A program made the translations under genes and the position numbers. A DNA stretch of 64,000 nt from Candidatus Villigracilis affinis (GTDB lineage: Bacteria; Chloroflexota; Anaerolineae; Anaerolineales; Villigracilaceae): positions 62,001 to 126,000 of the forward strand of contig JADKEA010000003.1 of assembly GCA_016718275.1 (NCBI GenBank). The letters are read 5' to 3'. Numbering within the stretch: the stretch's first letter is position 1; each line of letters starts with the position of its first letter. The notes under the pieces are model-generated. The model worked only from the letters and a program-made list of their open reading frames with translations. It was not told the DNA's origin and did no database searches. Positions 35,699 through 43,308 of this stretch are shown in pieces.

Positions 35699-36070
35699 TT
35701 ATTTGGCTTTGAGAAATGAATTGATCCTGGCGACGAAATCGGCAACCCGCGTGATGGGTTTGCTGATGTATCCGCTGAAACCATAGCTTTTCACCATCTC
35801 TTTTGCGTTTTCTTCGGGCCAGGCCGAGAGCGCAATGATGGGTGTGTTTGCAAGTTCGGGTTTTTCGCGCAGCCATCCTGCCAGCGTCTGACCATCATAA
35901 TCAGGCAGACCAAGATCGAGCAGAATCAGATCGGGAATATTATCCAGCGCGAATTGCAGGCCAGTTTCTGCATCGGATGCGTGGATGATCTTGTGGTCGG
36001 TACCAGAGAGCGCCCGCAACACAAGCTCAAAATTATCATGGATGTCTTCAACGACCAGTATCTTGGCCAT
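35699..36070 (-). CDS. Single-domain response regulator (CheY-like)
   Basis: 123 residues with only a receiver domain: acidic pocket in VVEDIHDN, phospho-acceptor in DLILLDLGLPDYDG, Ser in IIALSAWPEE and Lys in GYISKPITR. Without an output domain it must act by protein contact. It begins 46 nt from a long palindrome and is followed with no gap by a GNAT gene. The partner kinase is not adjacent. Confidence 0.9.
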   Translation of the reverse strand: MAKILVVEDIHDNFELVLRALSGTDHKIIHASDAETGLQFALDNIPDLILLDLGLPDYDGQTLAGWLREKPELANTPIIALSAWPEENAKEMVKSYGFSGYISKPITRVADFVARINSFLKAK

Positions 36071-36115
36071 GGCGTCACGCTCACTTTTCTTGGATCATGT
36101 ACTTGATAGGTTCCA

Positions 36116-36144
36116 GCCAGTTGACTATAGCATAGTCAACTGGC
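36116..36144. promoter_or_regulatory. Perfect palindrome upstream of the CheY-like gene
   Basis: GCCAGTTGACTAT, AGC, ATAGTCAACTGGC: 13-bp perfect arms and a 3-nt centre, about 46 nt upstream of the response-regulator start. There is no T run, so an operator is more likely than a terminator. It holds a TTGACT that could be a -35 on either strand. Confidence 0.5.
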
Positions 36145-36308
36145 GAATTGTGGACAAGTGGAGAATGTAATAAAGAATGGCACTTTCTGTAGATGGTTTA
36201 GCTCATTTTGCGCCACTCCAAAAATTGGACTGTGGCTTTTGTAATTGGTGTATAAGGAATGGGTGAAGCCGAAAAAGAAAAGCTCTGCAAATAGCATAGG
36301 GCAAGGGG

Positions 36309-36899
36309 TTACCACTTCTCGTGGTGAATGTAATCCTGGTCGGCTTTGCGTCCGCGCTTGAGGGATGGAGAGGGTCGGTCGGGTGCTCGGTAGCCAACGG
36401 CGATAACGCCGACGGGTGTCACTTCTTCGGGGATGGATAGCAGAGTGCGAAGTGCTTTTAGATCTTTGGAGCCAACAAGGGCGCTGACCAGACCTTCGTC
36501 AATGCTGGCGAGCAGGGCGATCATCACGGCACAGCCGATATCCATGAACCAGTAGGGCACAGGCCAGACGATCTCGTTGCCTTTGTCGTCCACCTTGTCC
36601 GCTTCCTGATAACGGCGGTGATACGCCAGCTCACTTGTACAGGGAATCAACAGCACAGGCGCTTTCGAGATGAATGGGTCGAATCCGCTTTTGACATATT
36701 CGCTCTCCTCGCAGGTGTCGGCGATGGCTTTTCTCATTTCAGGCTGGGTGACCACGATGAAGGATTGTCCCTGTGTGAAGCCTGCGCTCGGTGCGTGGCG
36801 TGTGAGTTCGAGAATGCGCTCGATGATCTCAGGCGATACAGGTTTATCTGCAAAATTGCGGACCATGCGGCGTTTGAAGACAGTGTCTTTGAGTTCCAT
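36309..36899 (-). CDS. Nitroreductase family protein
   Basis: 196 residues from the ATG at 36899, selected because GGAG precedes it and a TATAAT promoter lies upstream; a longer frame has no start signal. FMN-binding blocks are FKRRMVRNFADKPVSPEIIERIL, RHAPSAGFTQGQSFIVV, MDIGCAVMIALLASIDEGL and VTPVGVIAVGYRAPDR. It is a flavin-dependent NAD(P)H oxidoreductase; its natural substrate is not determined. It is divergent from a stand-alone LuxR-type regulator. Confidence 0.92.
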   Translation of the reverse strand: MELKDTVFKRRMVRNFADKPVSPEIIERILELTRHAPSAGFTQGQSFIVVTQPEMRKAIADTCEESEYVKSGFDPFISKAPVLLIPCTSELAYHRRYQEADKVDDKGNEIVWPVPYWFMDIGCAVMIALLASIDEGLVSALVGSKDLKALRTLLSIPEEVTPVGVIAVGYRAPDRPSPSLKRGRKADQDYIHHEKW

Positions 36900-36929
36900 G
36901 TTTTCTCCATTATTGATTTGCGATGCGCC

Positions 36930-36979
36930 ATTATAGCAAAGCGTAGTATCCATCGAAAGATGGATGGGAAAATCCATCT
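36930..36979. promoter_or_regulatory. Divergent promoter/operator region between nitroreductase and LuxR-type gene
   Basis: A minus-strand TATAAT at 36930-36935 serves the nitroreductase. Just upstream of it lie CCATC-GAAA-GATGG (36950-36963) and AGATGGAT-GGGAAA-ATCCATCT (36958-36979), two overlapping inverted repeats where the -35 and an activator or repressor would sit. They are the obvious candidate sites for the adjacent regulator. Confidence 0.5.
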
Positions 36980-37048
36980 ACAGAGAGATGACCGATCGTA
37001 GCAGCCTGCCTATACTTTCATCATTCTCATCTGGCTTACGGAGACTTT

Positions 37049-37321
37049 ATGCCTAAAACAAAATTTGATTTTCTGACCCTGATTGCCATTTCAGCTTTTC
37101 CTTTGACTCATCCGCTCGAAAAATCTTTGAGCGGACGCGAGATCGAAGTGCTTTCCCTCGCCGCGCGCGGAGACTCCAATAAGGAGATCGCTGCCAAACT
37201 GCATATCACCGAAGCGACGGTCAAATCTCATTTCGTGCATATTTTCAATAAACTTAACGTCACCAACAGAACCGCCGCCGTGACAATGGCGTTGGAGAAA
37301 AAGATGATTCGGTTGGAATAA
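37049..37321 (+). CDS. Stand-alone LuxR-type HTH protein
   Basis: 90 residues. After about 25 residues of hydrophobic-rich N-terminus (FDFLTLIAISAFPLTHPLEK) the rest is a LuxR/GerE helix-turn-helix: LSGREIEVLSLAARGDSNKE, IAAKLHITEATVKSHFVHIF, NKLNVTNRTAAV. It lacks a receiver or ligand-binding domain, so its control is likely by amount or by a partner. Divergent position suggests that it regulates the nitroreductase gene. Confidence 0.88.
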   Translation: MPKTKFDFLTLIAISAFPLTHPLEKSLSGREIEVLSLAARGDSNKEIAAKLHITEATVKSHFVHIFNKLNVTNRTAAVTMALEKKMIRLE

Positions 37322-37328
37322 AAAACTT

Positions 37329-37907
37329 TCAATGTGGGATGATATATTTTTCCAAACTCGTAATCAAGCGCTTCATATCAATATGAAAATCGGGGTCAGA
37401 CCGAATCTGGATCCCATTTTTGCCGCTTAATTTTTCAAGGCTTGGCGGCAATTTTTCTTTTGACGGCATTGCTGCTCCACGTACCAACAATGGAATGACG
37501 GGGATTTCACCAGCCAGCGCCGATTCGATTTCGATTCGCACAAAATCATTTGGCTCATCGAGCCGTGTCTTTCCTGCATCGTTCATCTCCAGCCATTTTT
37601 CCCCGATCACGGCAAGCAGGGCGCCAGATTTGCCGATTGCTTCGATAATATATTTTCCAAAATCAGAACCCAGCGGAATTGAATACACGTCTTTGAAAAC
37701 GTACTGCGCCCCAAAATGTTTTACAAGTTGGTCATAAATGCGCCCGACCACATCAGCGCTGTCTTTTCTGCGATAGGAAATGAAGATGCCGCCCGAAGCA
37801 ACTTCATTTGATGGCGGGGATTCTGATTCTCCGCTTCGTTGGTCAATGTTGACGGTTTCGGCGTTGACCACCTGGTTTATGGATTTTGCATTTATATTGA
37901 CTTTCAT
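37329..37907 (-). CDS. TIR-domain protein with short beta-rich N-terminus
   Basis: 192 residues. The first about 30 (KVNINAKSINQVVNAETVNI) are an Asn/Val/Ile-rich stretch, a Ser/Glu/Pro linker follows, and about 42-190 is a TIR_2-type domain: GIFISYRRKDSADVVGRIYD, VFKDVYSIPLGSDFGKYI, LLAVIGEKWLEM and VRIEIESALAGEIPVIPLLV, where the Glu of RIEIE is the candidate catalytic residue. TIR domains of this kind cleave NAD+ or make cyclic ADP-ribose signals. It is 34 nt downstream of a membrane-protein gene, so a two-gene operon is likely. Confidence 0.85.
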   Translation of the reverse strand: MKVNINAKSINQVVNAETVNIDQRSGESESPPSNEVASGGIFISYRRKDSADVVGRIYDQLVKHFGAQYVFKDVYSIPLGSDFGKYIIEAIGKSGALLAVIGEKWLEMNDAGKTRLDEPNDFVRIEIESALAGEIPVIPLLVRGAAMPSKEKLPPSLEKLSGKNGIQIRSDPDFHIDMKRLITSLEKYIIPH

Positions 37908-37941
37908 GGCTTCCTTTCAGGAGATGCTGTTCTTTTGAGTC

Positions 37942-39537
37942 TTAGCTGGAAGCAGGCCCGTCTGCGGTCTGTAAAATCTTTATTTCCTCTCCTATGATCA
38001 GGCGGTCGATTTTTTCGGCGTTGATCGAGTATTTTCCTTCGCGGTCACGATAGTCGGTAATGTCAAATCCCATCGAATCGAACGTGTCGAGAATAGTTCT
38101 GCTGATCTGCTGGTAGAGCGTTTTGATCGAAGCAAGCGCCTCTGTGCTGCCGAAGAAATCGTTCGTAAAGGTCAGTGAATAATCCTCCCGCCAATTTCCG
38201 AGCGGGGTTAATCTTCCTGGCCATGTTGTGGTTACTGCCATCAACTCCTTAAGTTCCTTTGAGAACTTTTTCTGTTCGTCCTCTGTTTCGATCGGATCGA
38301 GCTTTTTGATCTCCCCATAATGCATTTTGTTTGATTGGAATTTTTTGCTTGATTGTTTGATGCTTTGTTTTAGCAGGCTTGTTTTTTGCGCTGAATTTTG
38401 AAACTCCAACAACGATGTGGATTGTGTCGTGGCGCTGATGGGTGCATCTTCCTGCTCCCTGCGATGCTGGAGCAATCTTTCCTGAAAATAGTCGTTTCTG
38501 TGTATCAGCGGCCCGATTGTCGTTAATGCGATCTGACAGGATATCGAATTGCCCGCCATAAATGGTCGCACAAAGAAGTTTGCCACGGTATCGTGTTCAG
38601 GGAAAAACGATTGAACGACAAAATACCAGCGTGCCGAAGCTCTGCTGTCTATTGAGTTCAGGTTTTTCAGGGTGTGCATATCTGCCCAAAGGTGCGGAGA
38701 CTTGTCCTTATTTAACCATGCGCTATCCATGGATAGGCTGTCTCCATGGATGGCAATCAGATTGCCACAATACACTTCTTTTAGCGGGAATTCCGCGATC
38801 TTTCTGTGAATGTTTTCCTGAACTTTTTCGATGATCTCGTGGATCGAACCGCCAGGTGTTGTTTGTTCTTTTGGCCTGCAGACGAACACGTTCTGCGCCT
38901 GAAGCCACCCATATCCTGGAAAAGGATGCAGGCTGTTTGTGATGACTATGATTGGGATTTTCTTTCCTCCTATGATTCCATCCCCGATCTCTTTTAACTT
39001 GAACTCATTCTCGATCTTGCGGTCAATATTTGAGTCTGGTTTTGCGGTCCAATTCCCTGCAACCAGCTGGGCAATTGCCCTCGCGCGGATATCTGACACA
39101 TTTTTCGGGAGTATCTTTAAATTTCCATACGATATGTATGTGAGAAATGCCAGGCCGCCCATGAAGAGGGCTAAAATGCCAAGCTGGGTTGTCCAACCAA
39201 GGAGGAGAAAGACAAAGATGGCAGTCAACACTCCGAAAGCTATGCTTTTCTGTAAAACACTTTTGTGAACTTTATATGATGACGATTTTATTTCCCCGAT
39301 CACCTGCCAGATGATCTTTACCAAAAGTTTGTAGTCGAATAATACATAGTGGCCCAGACTATTGAAGGGTGGCGCATATGGTTTTGGGATCGATTCGATT
39401 AGCGGGAAGTCACATTCAGAGATGATGGAAGCTGCGATGTGATAAGTCAGATGCTTTGTGACATTCTGACGTAGTTGGCCGGGACAATCAGCCGCCGCAT
39501 GGTCCGCAATCAGTCTTTCGGGTATCGTTGCGCTCAT
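37942..39537 (-). CDS. Unrecognised membrane protein paired with a TIR gene
   Basis: 531 residues with a good TGGAAG ribosome binding site. I recognise no family. Visible: an N-terminal soluble part of about 110 residues, two close membrane helices (about 112-150; SIAFGVLTAIFVFLLLGWTT, LGILALFMGGLAFLTYISYG), and a long cytoplasmic part with alternating beta/alpha segments (KIPIIVITNSLHPFPGYGWL, VYCGNLIAIHGDSLSMDSAW, RASARWYFVVQSFFPEHDTV), then a charged, Gln/Lys/Ser-rich helix and a C-terminal domain with VTTTWPGRLTPLGNWREDYS. It may receive or execute the signal of the TIR protein that follows it; that is inference from the gene order. Confidence 0.65.
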   Translation of the reverse strand: MSATIPERLIADHAAADCPGQLRQNVTKHLTYHIAASIISECDFPLIESIPKPYAPPFNSLGHYVLFDYKLLVKIIWQVIGEIKSSSYKVHKSVLQKSIAFGVLTAIFVFLLLGWTTQLGILALFMGGLAFLTYISYGNLKILPKNVSDIRARAIAQLVAGNWTAKPDSNIDRKIENEFKLKEIGDGIIGGKKIPIIVITNSLHPFPGYGWLQAQNVFVCRPKEQTTPGGSIHEIIEKVQENIHRKIAEFPLKEVYCGNLIAIHGDSLSMDSAWLNKDKSPHLWADMHTLKNLNSIDSRASARWYFVVQSFFPEHDTVANFFVRPFMAGNSISCQIALTTIGPLIHRNDYFQERLLQHRREQEDAPISATTQSTSLLEFQNSAQKTSLLKQSIKQSSKKFQSNKMHYGEIKKLDPIETEDEQKKFSKELKELMAVTTTWPGRLTPLGNWREDYSLTFTNDFFGSTEALASIKTLYQQISRTILDTFDSMGFDITDYRDREGKYSINAEKIDRLIIGEEIKILQTADGPASS

Positions 39538-39636
39538 TTTGCACTTCCATTTTTTATTTTCACTATACAGGAAAAAAATTGGAAAAGCAAGTTAGGCTCG
39601 CGGCCCGGCGGATGACTGTCCCTTCTTTTATATTGA

Positions 39637-39906
39637 TTATTTAGCCAGATGCCCGCCGCTCTCGGCCTGATCAAGCACAGCCAGAATCGTTCGGACCAAT
39701 TCGCGCGCCGCGGATTCGCTCAACTCCACGGCGACACGGGCGGAAGGGCCTTGGGCTTCATTGACGAAGTCAATGTTCAGAGCGTGTTCGTAAGGTGCAT
39801 CGAAGGGATGGTCGTAGGATACATTTGCTTGTTGCAGAGGGAACCAGCCTTGGGTGCCTTTTCCACTTCCGTCAATTTTTACTTTTTCAACGATCATTGT
39901 ACACAT
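39637..39906 (-). CDS. Small conserved protein (DUF6295-like)
   Basis: 89 residues. The sequence MCTMIVEKVKIDGSGKGTQG with WFPLQQANVSYDHPFDAPYE and NIDFVNEAQGPSARVAVELS resembles the small DUF6295 family as I remember it; function unknown. There is an AAGGAAT ribosome binding site. It stands alone, with intergenic repeats upstream. Confidence 0.65.
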   Translation of the reverse strand: MCTMIVEKVKIDGSGKGTQGWFPLQQANVSYDHPFDAPYEHALNIDFVNEAQGPSARVAVELSESAARELVRTILAVLDQAESGGHLAK

Positions 39907-39956
39907 GATTGAGATTCCTTTTTGTCTTTAAGTAACTCAAGTTTCTAATTTAGGCT

Positions 39957-40028
39957 TTTATCGCAAAGTCGCTAAGACGCCAAGATTTAATATTTTTTCC
40001 TTTGCGCCTCTGCGCCTTTGCGTTAAAG
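39957..40028. repeat. Dispersed intergenic repeat with CGCAAAG/CTTTGCG ends
   Basis: CGCAAAGTCGCTAAGACGCC at one end and CTTTGCGCCTCTGCGCCTTT at the other. The motif of repeated CGCNAAG units is partly inverted, and a worn copy seems to lie at 20117-20185. Confidence 0.45.
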
Positions 40029-40096
40029 TTTGTGCAAATTTTGCGAAGCGGCAACTTCGATTAAGTAGTTGGTTGATAACAATTTCACAACCTGTA

Positions 40097-40135
40097 GCTC
40101 AAGGCGGCGTCCCCGCCGAGGACGGCGGCTTGAGC
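40097..40135. repeat. Strong GC-rich hairpin
   Basis: GCTCAAG plus CGGCGTCC pairs with GGACGGCG plus CTTGAGC around a short loop. It lies downstream of the dienelactone-hydrolase-like gene on the minus strand and could be a terminator without T run, or a mobile palindromic repeat. Confidence 0.5.
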
Positions 40136-40158
40136 ATGGGGATTGAACGTAAATATTT

Positions 40159-40914
40159 TTACGCCAGATGCTTTTCGAGAAAGGCAAAGGTCTTCTTCCA
40201 ACCATCCACGGCTTGTTCCTGGCGGTAGTTGGGACGGTCGTAGTAAAAGAAGCCATGACCCGCATTCGGGTACATGTGGAATTCGTAATCCTTGCCGTGC
40301 TTTTTCAACTCGGCTTCGTGGATATTCACTTGTTCGGGTGTGGGGCTGGAATCATCTTCGCCGAATAACCCGAAAATCGGGCAGGACAGGTCTTTGGTGT
40401 AATCGAGCGGGGAGACGGGGAAGTTTGCATTGAGTTGGTCGGGGGTCATCACCACACGTCCGCCCCAGCAATCGACAATTGCGTCGAAGCCTTTTGTGCG
40501 GCAGGCGGCGAGGTAGGCGTGACGCCCGCCAGAGCAGGTGCCGAAGATGCCGACCTTTCCGTTGACATTTGCCAGCCCGCGAAGATGTTCCATTGCGCCT
40601 GTGAGATCGCCGACGACTTGATCATCGGGCACGCCTCCATCTGCGCGGACTTTTGCTGCGACATCTTCGGGAGTTCCGTGTCCCGAGCGGAAGTATAGAT
40701 TTGGGGAGATGGTCACGTAACCGTGATGGGCAAACTTGAAGGTGGCTTCGCGATACCACTGGTCCCAGCCTGGCATGTGGTGCACCAGCACCATCGCAGG
40801 GAAGGGGCCTTTGCCAAGCGGTTTTGCAAGATATGCGTTGATCTGGTCGCCGTTCGCGCCTGTCATCGTGACGGTTTCAGCCAGCACGCCTTCGTACATG
40901 TCGGTTGTGTACAT
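40159..40914 (-). CDS. Dienelactone hydrolase family protein
   Basis: 251 residues with an alpha/beta-hydrolase fold. The nucleophile is a Cys in GIFGTCSGGRHAYLAA, the Asp region is FGLFGEDDSSPTPEQV and the His is in YPNAGHGFFYYDRPNY, matching the Cys-Asp-His triad of dienelactone hydrolases. AMVLVHHMPGWDQWYREATF is the oxyanion-side loop. The actual substrate is not known; the family works on lactones and small esters in aromatic degradation. Good GGAGAG ribosome binding site. Confidence 0.9.
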   Translation of the reverse strand: MYTTDMYEGVLAETVTMTGANGDQINAYLAKPLGKGPFPAMVLVHHMPGWDQWYREATFKFAHHGYVTISPNLYFRSGHGTPEDVAAKVRADGGVPDDQVVGDLTGAMEHLRGLANVNGKVGIFGTCSGGRHAYLAACRTKGFDAIVDCWGGRVVMTPDQLNANFPVSPLDYTKDLSCPIFGLFGEDDSSPTPEQVNIHEAELKKHGKDYEFHMYPNAGHGFFYYDRPNYRQEQAVDGWKKTFAFLEKHLA

Positions 40915-41117
40915 GTGGAATCTCTCCTTTTGAATTGGTAAATTGGCGCGATTGTACTACGCTGTGCCTTTAACTGTCGGCGCTGGGAATGCTGGTTGTG
41001 GGCTGGCAGATGTCGGTTAGGGGCGAAGCGGGGTGATATCCGCATCAGGCTTGAAATGGGTTCTGAATCGCGCTACAGTAAGGTTGTAAAAGATGTCCCT
41101 CAGAAAGGAGTCGAGTT

Positions 41118-41390
41118 ATGGAAATTGCAGTTGGAAGAGTAACTCATTACTTTGATCATCTCAGCGTTGCGGTTTTGGCGCTCAATGAAAATCTGAAAAT
41201 TGGGGACAAGATCCACATTGTCGGGCACAGCACAGATTTGATCCAGCGGGTTTCATCCATGCAGATCGAACATCATTCGGTGGTTTGGGTGAAGCCAGGG
41301 GATCACGTAGCGCTCAAGGTCATCGAGCCCGTTCACGAACACGATGTTGTTTTCAGGATCGTCGAAGAAGTTTTGGAGCCGATTGCCTGA
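41118..41390 (+). CDS. EF-Tu domain 2-like small protein
   Basis: 90 residues forming one beta-barrel of the translation-factor domain 2 type: IAVGRVTHYFDHLSVAVLAL, LKIGDKIHIVGHSTDLIQRV, SMQIEHHSVVWVKPGDHVAL. Proteins of this kind are annotated as translation elongation factor-like; no GTPase domain is present and the role is unknown. A strong AGAAAGGAG ribosome binding site precedes the ATG, and a terminator follows. Confidence 0.85.
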   Translation: MEIAVGRVTHYFDHLSVAVLALNENLKIGDKIHIVGHSTDLIQRVSSMQIEHHSVVWVKPGDHVALKVIEPVHEHDVVFRIVEEVLEPIA

Positions 41391-41406
41391 TCTCGAAATA
41401 CAAATA

Positions 41407-41443
41407 AACAGAGCGGATTTCCATGGAATGGCTCCGCTCTGTT
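41407..41443. terminator. Rho-independent terminator
   Basis: Stem AACAGAGCGGA / TCCGCTCTGTT followed by TTCG, between convergent genes. Confidence 0.8.
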
Positions 41444-41485
41444 TTCGCGTACTTGTTTTAGATTACACGAGTATAAAAATTATGC

Positions 41486-41875
41486 CTACCACGGTGATTG
41501 GATCATGTCGTATTCGACCTGTGGAGAGGCGAGGGAGTCATTCCAGATCTTCATGTATTCATCGGCCAGTTCGGGCCTGTAGAATGAATGCAGGATTTCT
41601 TCGATGTTATAGATGCCGTCTGCAACGACGGGGTCCATGAGAAAGATGTAGGTATAGGTACCATCCTTGTTCGGCAGGCTTGGATGTAAAACGCGTACCT
41701 TGTTATACGTTTCTGGGTGGATGTGGGCAAGGGCAGGCTTGAGGATCTCATGCAGAAAATGAACATATTCCCCGCATTTATCGGCCTTGACATGATTCAG
41801 CAATACCCAAACGTCCTCTCCCTGATGGGCGCGGATGGTCTCGCGTTCCCTTGGATCAACATAGGCGAAAGTCAT
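41486..41875 (-). CDS. Hypothetical soluble protein
   Basis: 129 residues, no signal peptide. It may be of the ferredoxin-like (alpha+beta barrel) dimeric type: WVLLNHVKADKCGEYVHFLH followed by a helix, then VRVLHPSLPNKDGTYTYIFL and helices ending in EYMKIWNDSLASPQVEYDMI. Function not recognisable. Good AGGAGG ribosome binding site. Confidence 0.65.
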   Translation of the reverse strand: MTFAYVDPRERETIRAHQGEDVWVLLNHVKADKCGEYVHFLHEILKPALAHIHPETYNKVRVLHPSLPNKDGTYTYIFLMDPVVADGIYNIEEILHSFYRPELADEYMKIWNDSLASPQVEYDMIQSPW

Positions 41876-41936
41876 GGCTGCCTCCTTTTAAAAATACTAT
41901 AGCACGCTCAGGAGGCGGATTCAATGCTTTTTGTAT

Positions 41937-42635
41937 TTACCCTGCAGGGAAGGGCAGAACGTAAAACAGCATAACGAAGAAGAAGGTCGCATTGCCCGCC
42001 AGCACACACAGATGCCAGATCTCATGATTGCCGAAATACGGCGGGAATGGATTCGGTTTTCCGTTGGCAAAGATCAGTGCGCCGACCGTGTAGAAAAGCC
42101 CGCCTGTGATGAGCAGGGAGATGGCCCCCATGCCGAGTTGGTTGTAAATGGGGCCGATGAGGAAGACGATGATCCAACCCATGAGCAGGAAACTGATGTT
42201 CGACATCAGCACGGAGATCTTTGCGAAGAAGATGGATTTGAGGGTGATGAAGAAAACCGCCAGACTCCAGATGATTCCGAACAACGCCCAGCCTGTGGCG
42301 CCGCTGAAAATGGTCAGGCAGAAAGGGGTATATGTGCCTGCAATGAGGATGTAGATGGCGTTATGGTCGAGGATGCCGAAGATGCGCAGGTATTTTCCGA
42401 AAAGCAGAAAGAAATGCAGCAGACAGCTAAATAGAAACGAGAGGAATAGGCTGACGCCGTAAATGGCGAACCCCACCACGTGGATGGGTTTGTCCGCGAT
42501 GGCCGCCAGTGAGACGAGCACGGTCAGCGCGGAAATGGAAAGGATCGCGCCGATGAGATGGCTGATGGAATTGAAATATTCGTTGCTGTCTGGTGCGGAG
42601 ATGAGCGGGTCGAGAAGCGGCTTTTGTACGGTCAT
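41937..42635 (-). CDS. Hemolysin III / YqfA (PAQR) family membrane protein
   Basis: 232 residues, seven membrane helices. Family blocks: EYFNSISHLIGAILSISALT, LLHFFLLFGKYLRIFGILDH, NAIYILIAGTYTPFCLTIF and a C-terminal PPYFGNHEIWHLCVLAGNAT, with the conserved Ser-His, Asp-His and His-x-x-x-His-type metal residues. Bacterial members are of unknown role, possibly membrane-lipid hydrolases. The start overlaps the preceding gene's stop by 4 nt. Confidence 0.92.
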   Translation of the reverse strand: MTVQKPLLDPLISAPDSNEYFNSISHLIGAILSISALTVLVSLAAIADKPIHVVGFAIYGVSLFLSFLFSCLLHFFLLFGKYLRIFGILDHNAIYILIAGTYTPFCLTIFSGATGWALFGIIWSLAVFFITLKSIFFAKISVLMSNISFLLMGWIIVFLIGPIYNQLGMGAISLLITGGLFYTVGALIFANGKPNPFPPYFGNHEIWHLCVLAGNATFFFVMLFYVLPFPAG

Positions 42636-43093
42636 GGTGCGGGGGTATATCCTTTAATCGTAATTTCCTGCGGGTTGACTTCGATGTCGATTACATCGCC
42701 ATATTGGATGCCTTCGATCTCATAAGTGATGACCTCAATCAGCGATGGATTTTGAAAATGGGTCTTCTTGGTTTCGGGGTGCGGATAATACACCCAGCCC
42801 GTATATTCCTTTCCCTGAAACCTGACCTTGCAACGCGAGAATGAAAATGTTTCGGGTGGGTGCAGGTCGGTCCACTCGACGAGGGGAAAGGTGAACTCAG
42901 GTTTGGTCATCTCGAACTCTAACGGTGCGATGGAAATATTAAGCGTTCCGTTGAAATATGAGGAGAGATCAAGTCCGAGCGATTTGAAGTACGGTTTCTG
43001 TTTTTCCAGCGAGCTGTACGGATAATCTTTGGACGGGCGCGAGGCCACTTGATGTCCGCGCATGAGGGTGCCGGGGAGGAGTGTCCAATTCAT
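42632..43093 (-). CDS. Hypothetical protein resembling the CTP-dependent riboflavin kinase (DUF120) fold
   Basis: 153 residues, soluble. The order GTLMRGHQVASRPSKDYPYS, then YFKSLGLDLSSYFNGTLNIS, and LIEVITYEIEGIQYGDVIDI is like the cradle-loop barrel of archaeal CTP-dependent riboflavin kinases (a conserved xGTLN and a final GD..I.V). The match is by eye and weak, so no activity is claimed. No ribosome binding site; TATACT is 7 nt before the ATG. Confidence 0.55.
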   Translation of the reverse strand: MNWTLLPGTLMRGHQVASRPSKDYPYSSLEKQKPYFKSLGLDLSSYFNGTLNISIAPLEFEMTKPEFTFPLVEWTDLHPPETFSFSRCKVRFQGKEYTGWVYYPHPETKKTHFQNPSLIEVITYEIEGIQYGDVIDIEVNPQEITIKGYTPAP

Positions 43094-43100
43094 GAGCGAG

Positions 43101-43106
43101 AGTATA
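43101..43106 (-). promoter_or_regulatory. -10 box of a probable leaderless promoter
   Basis: TATACT on the minus strand, ending 7 nt before the ATG at 43093, with no Shine-Dalgarno in the gap. Confidence 0.5.
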
Positions 43107-43308
43107 CCGTAATGCCAATTTGTATAAACGCGTTGTGTTGCCTATCTATATTCAATATGCGACTTTTAATGTGGAGGCGAAAATATCTAAGGCGATAAGG
43201 ACGTTGTTCATTCGCCTCTATTTCCATACACATCTACGAGGAGATTAGCCCAGAATATTTTCTGGGAGTATGTAAAAAACGAATTCTATTAGTTTTTCGT
43301 CAATAAAA

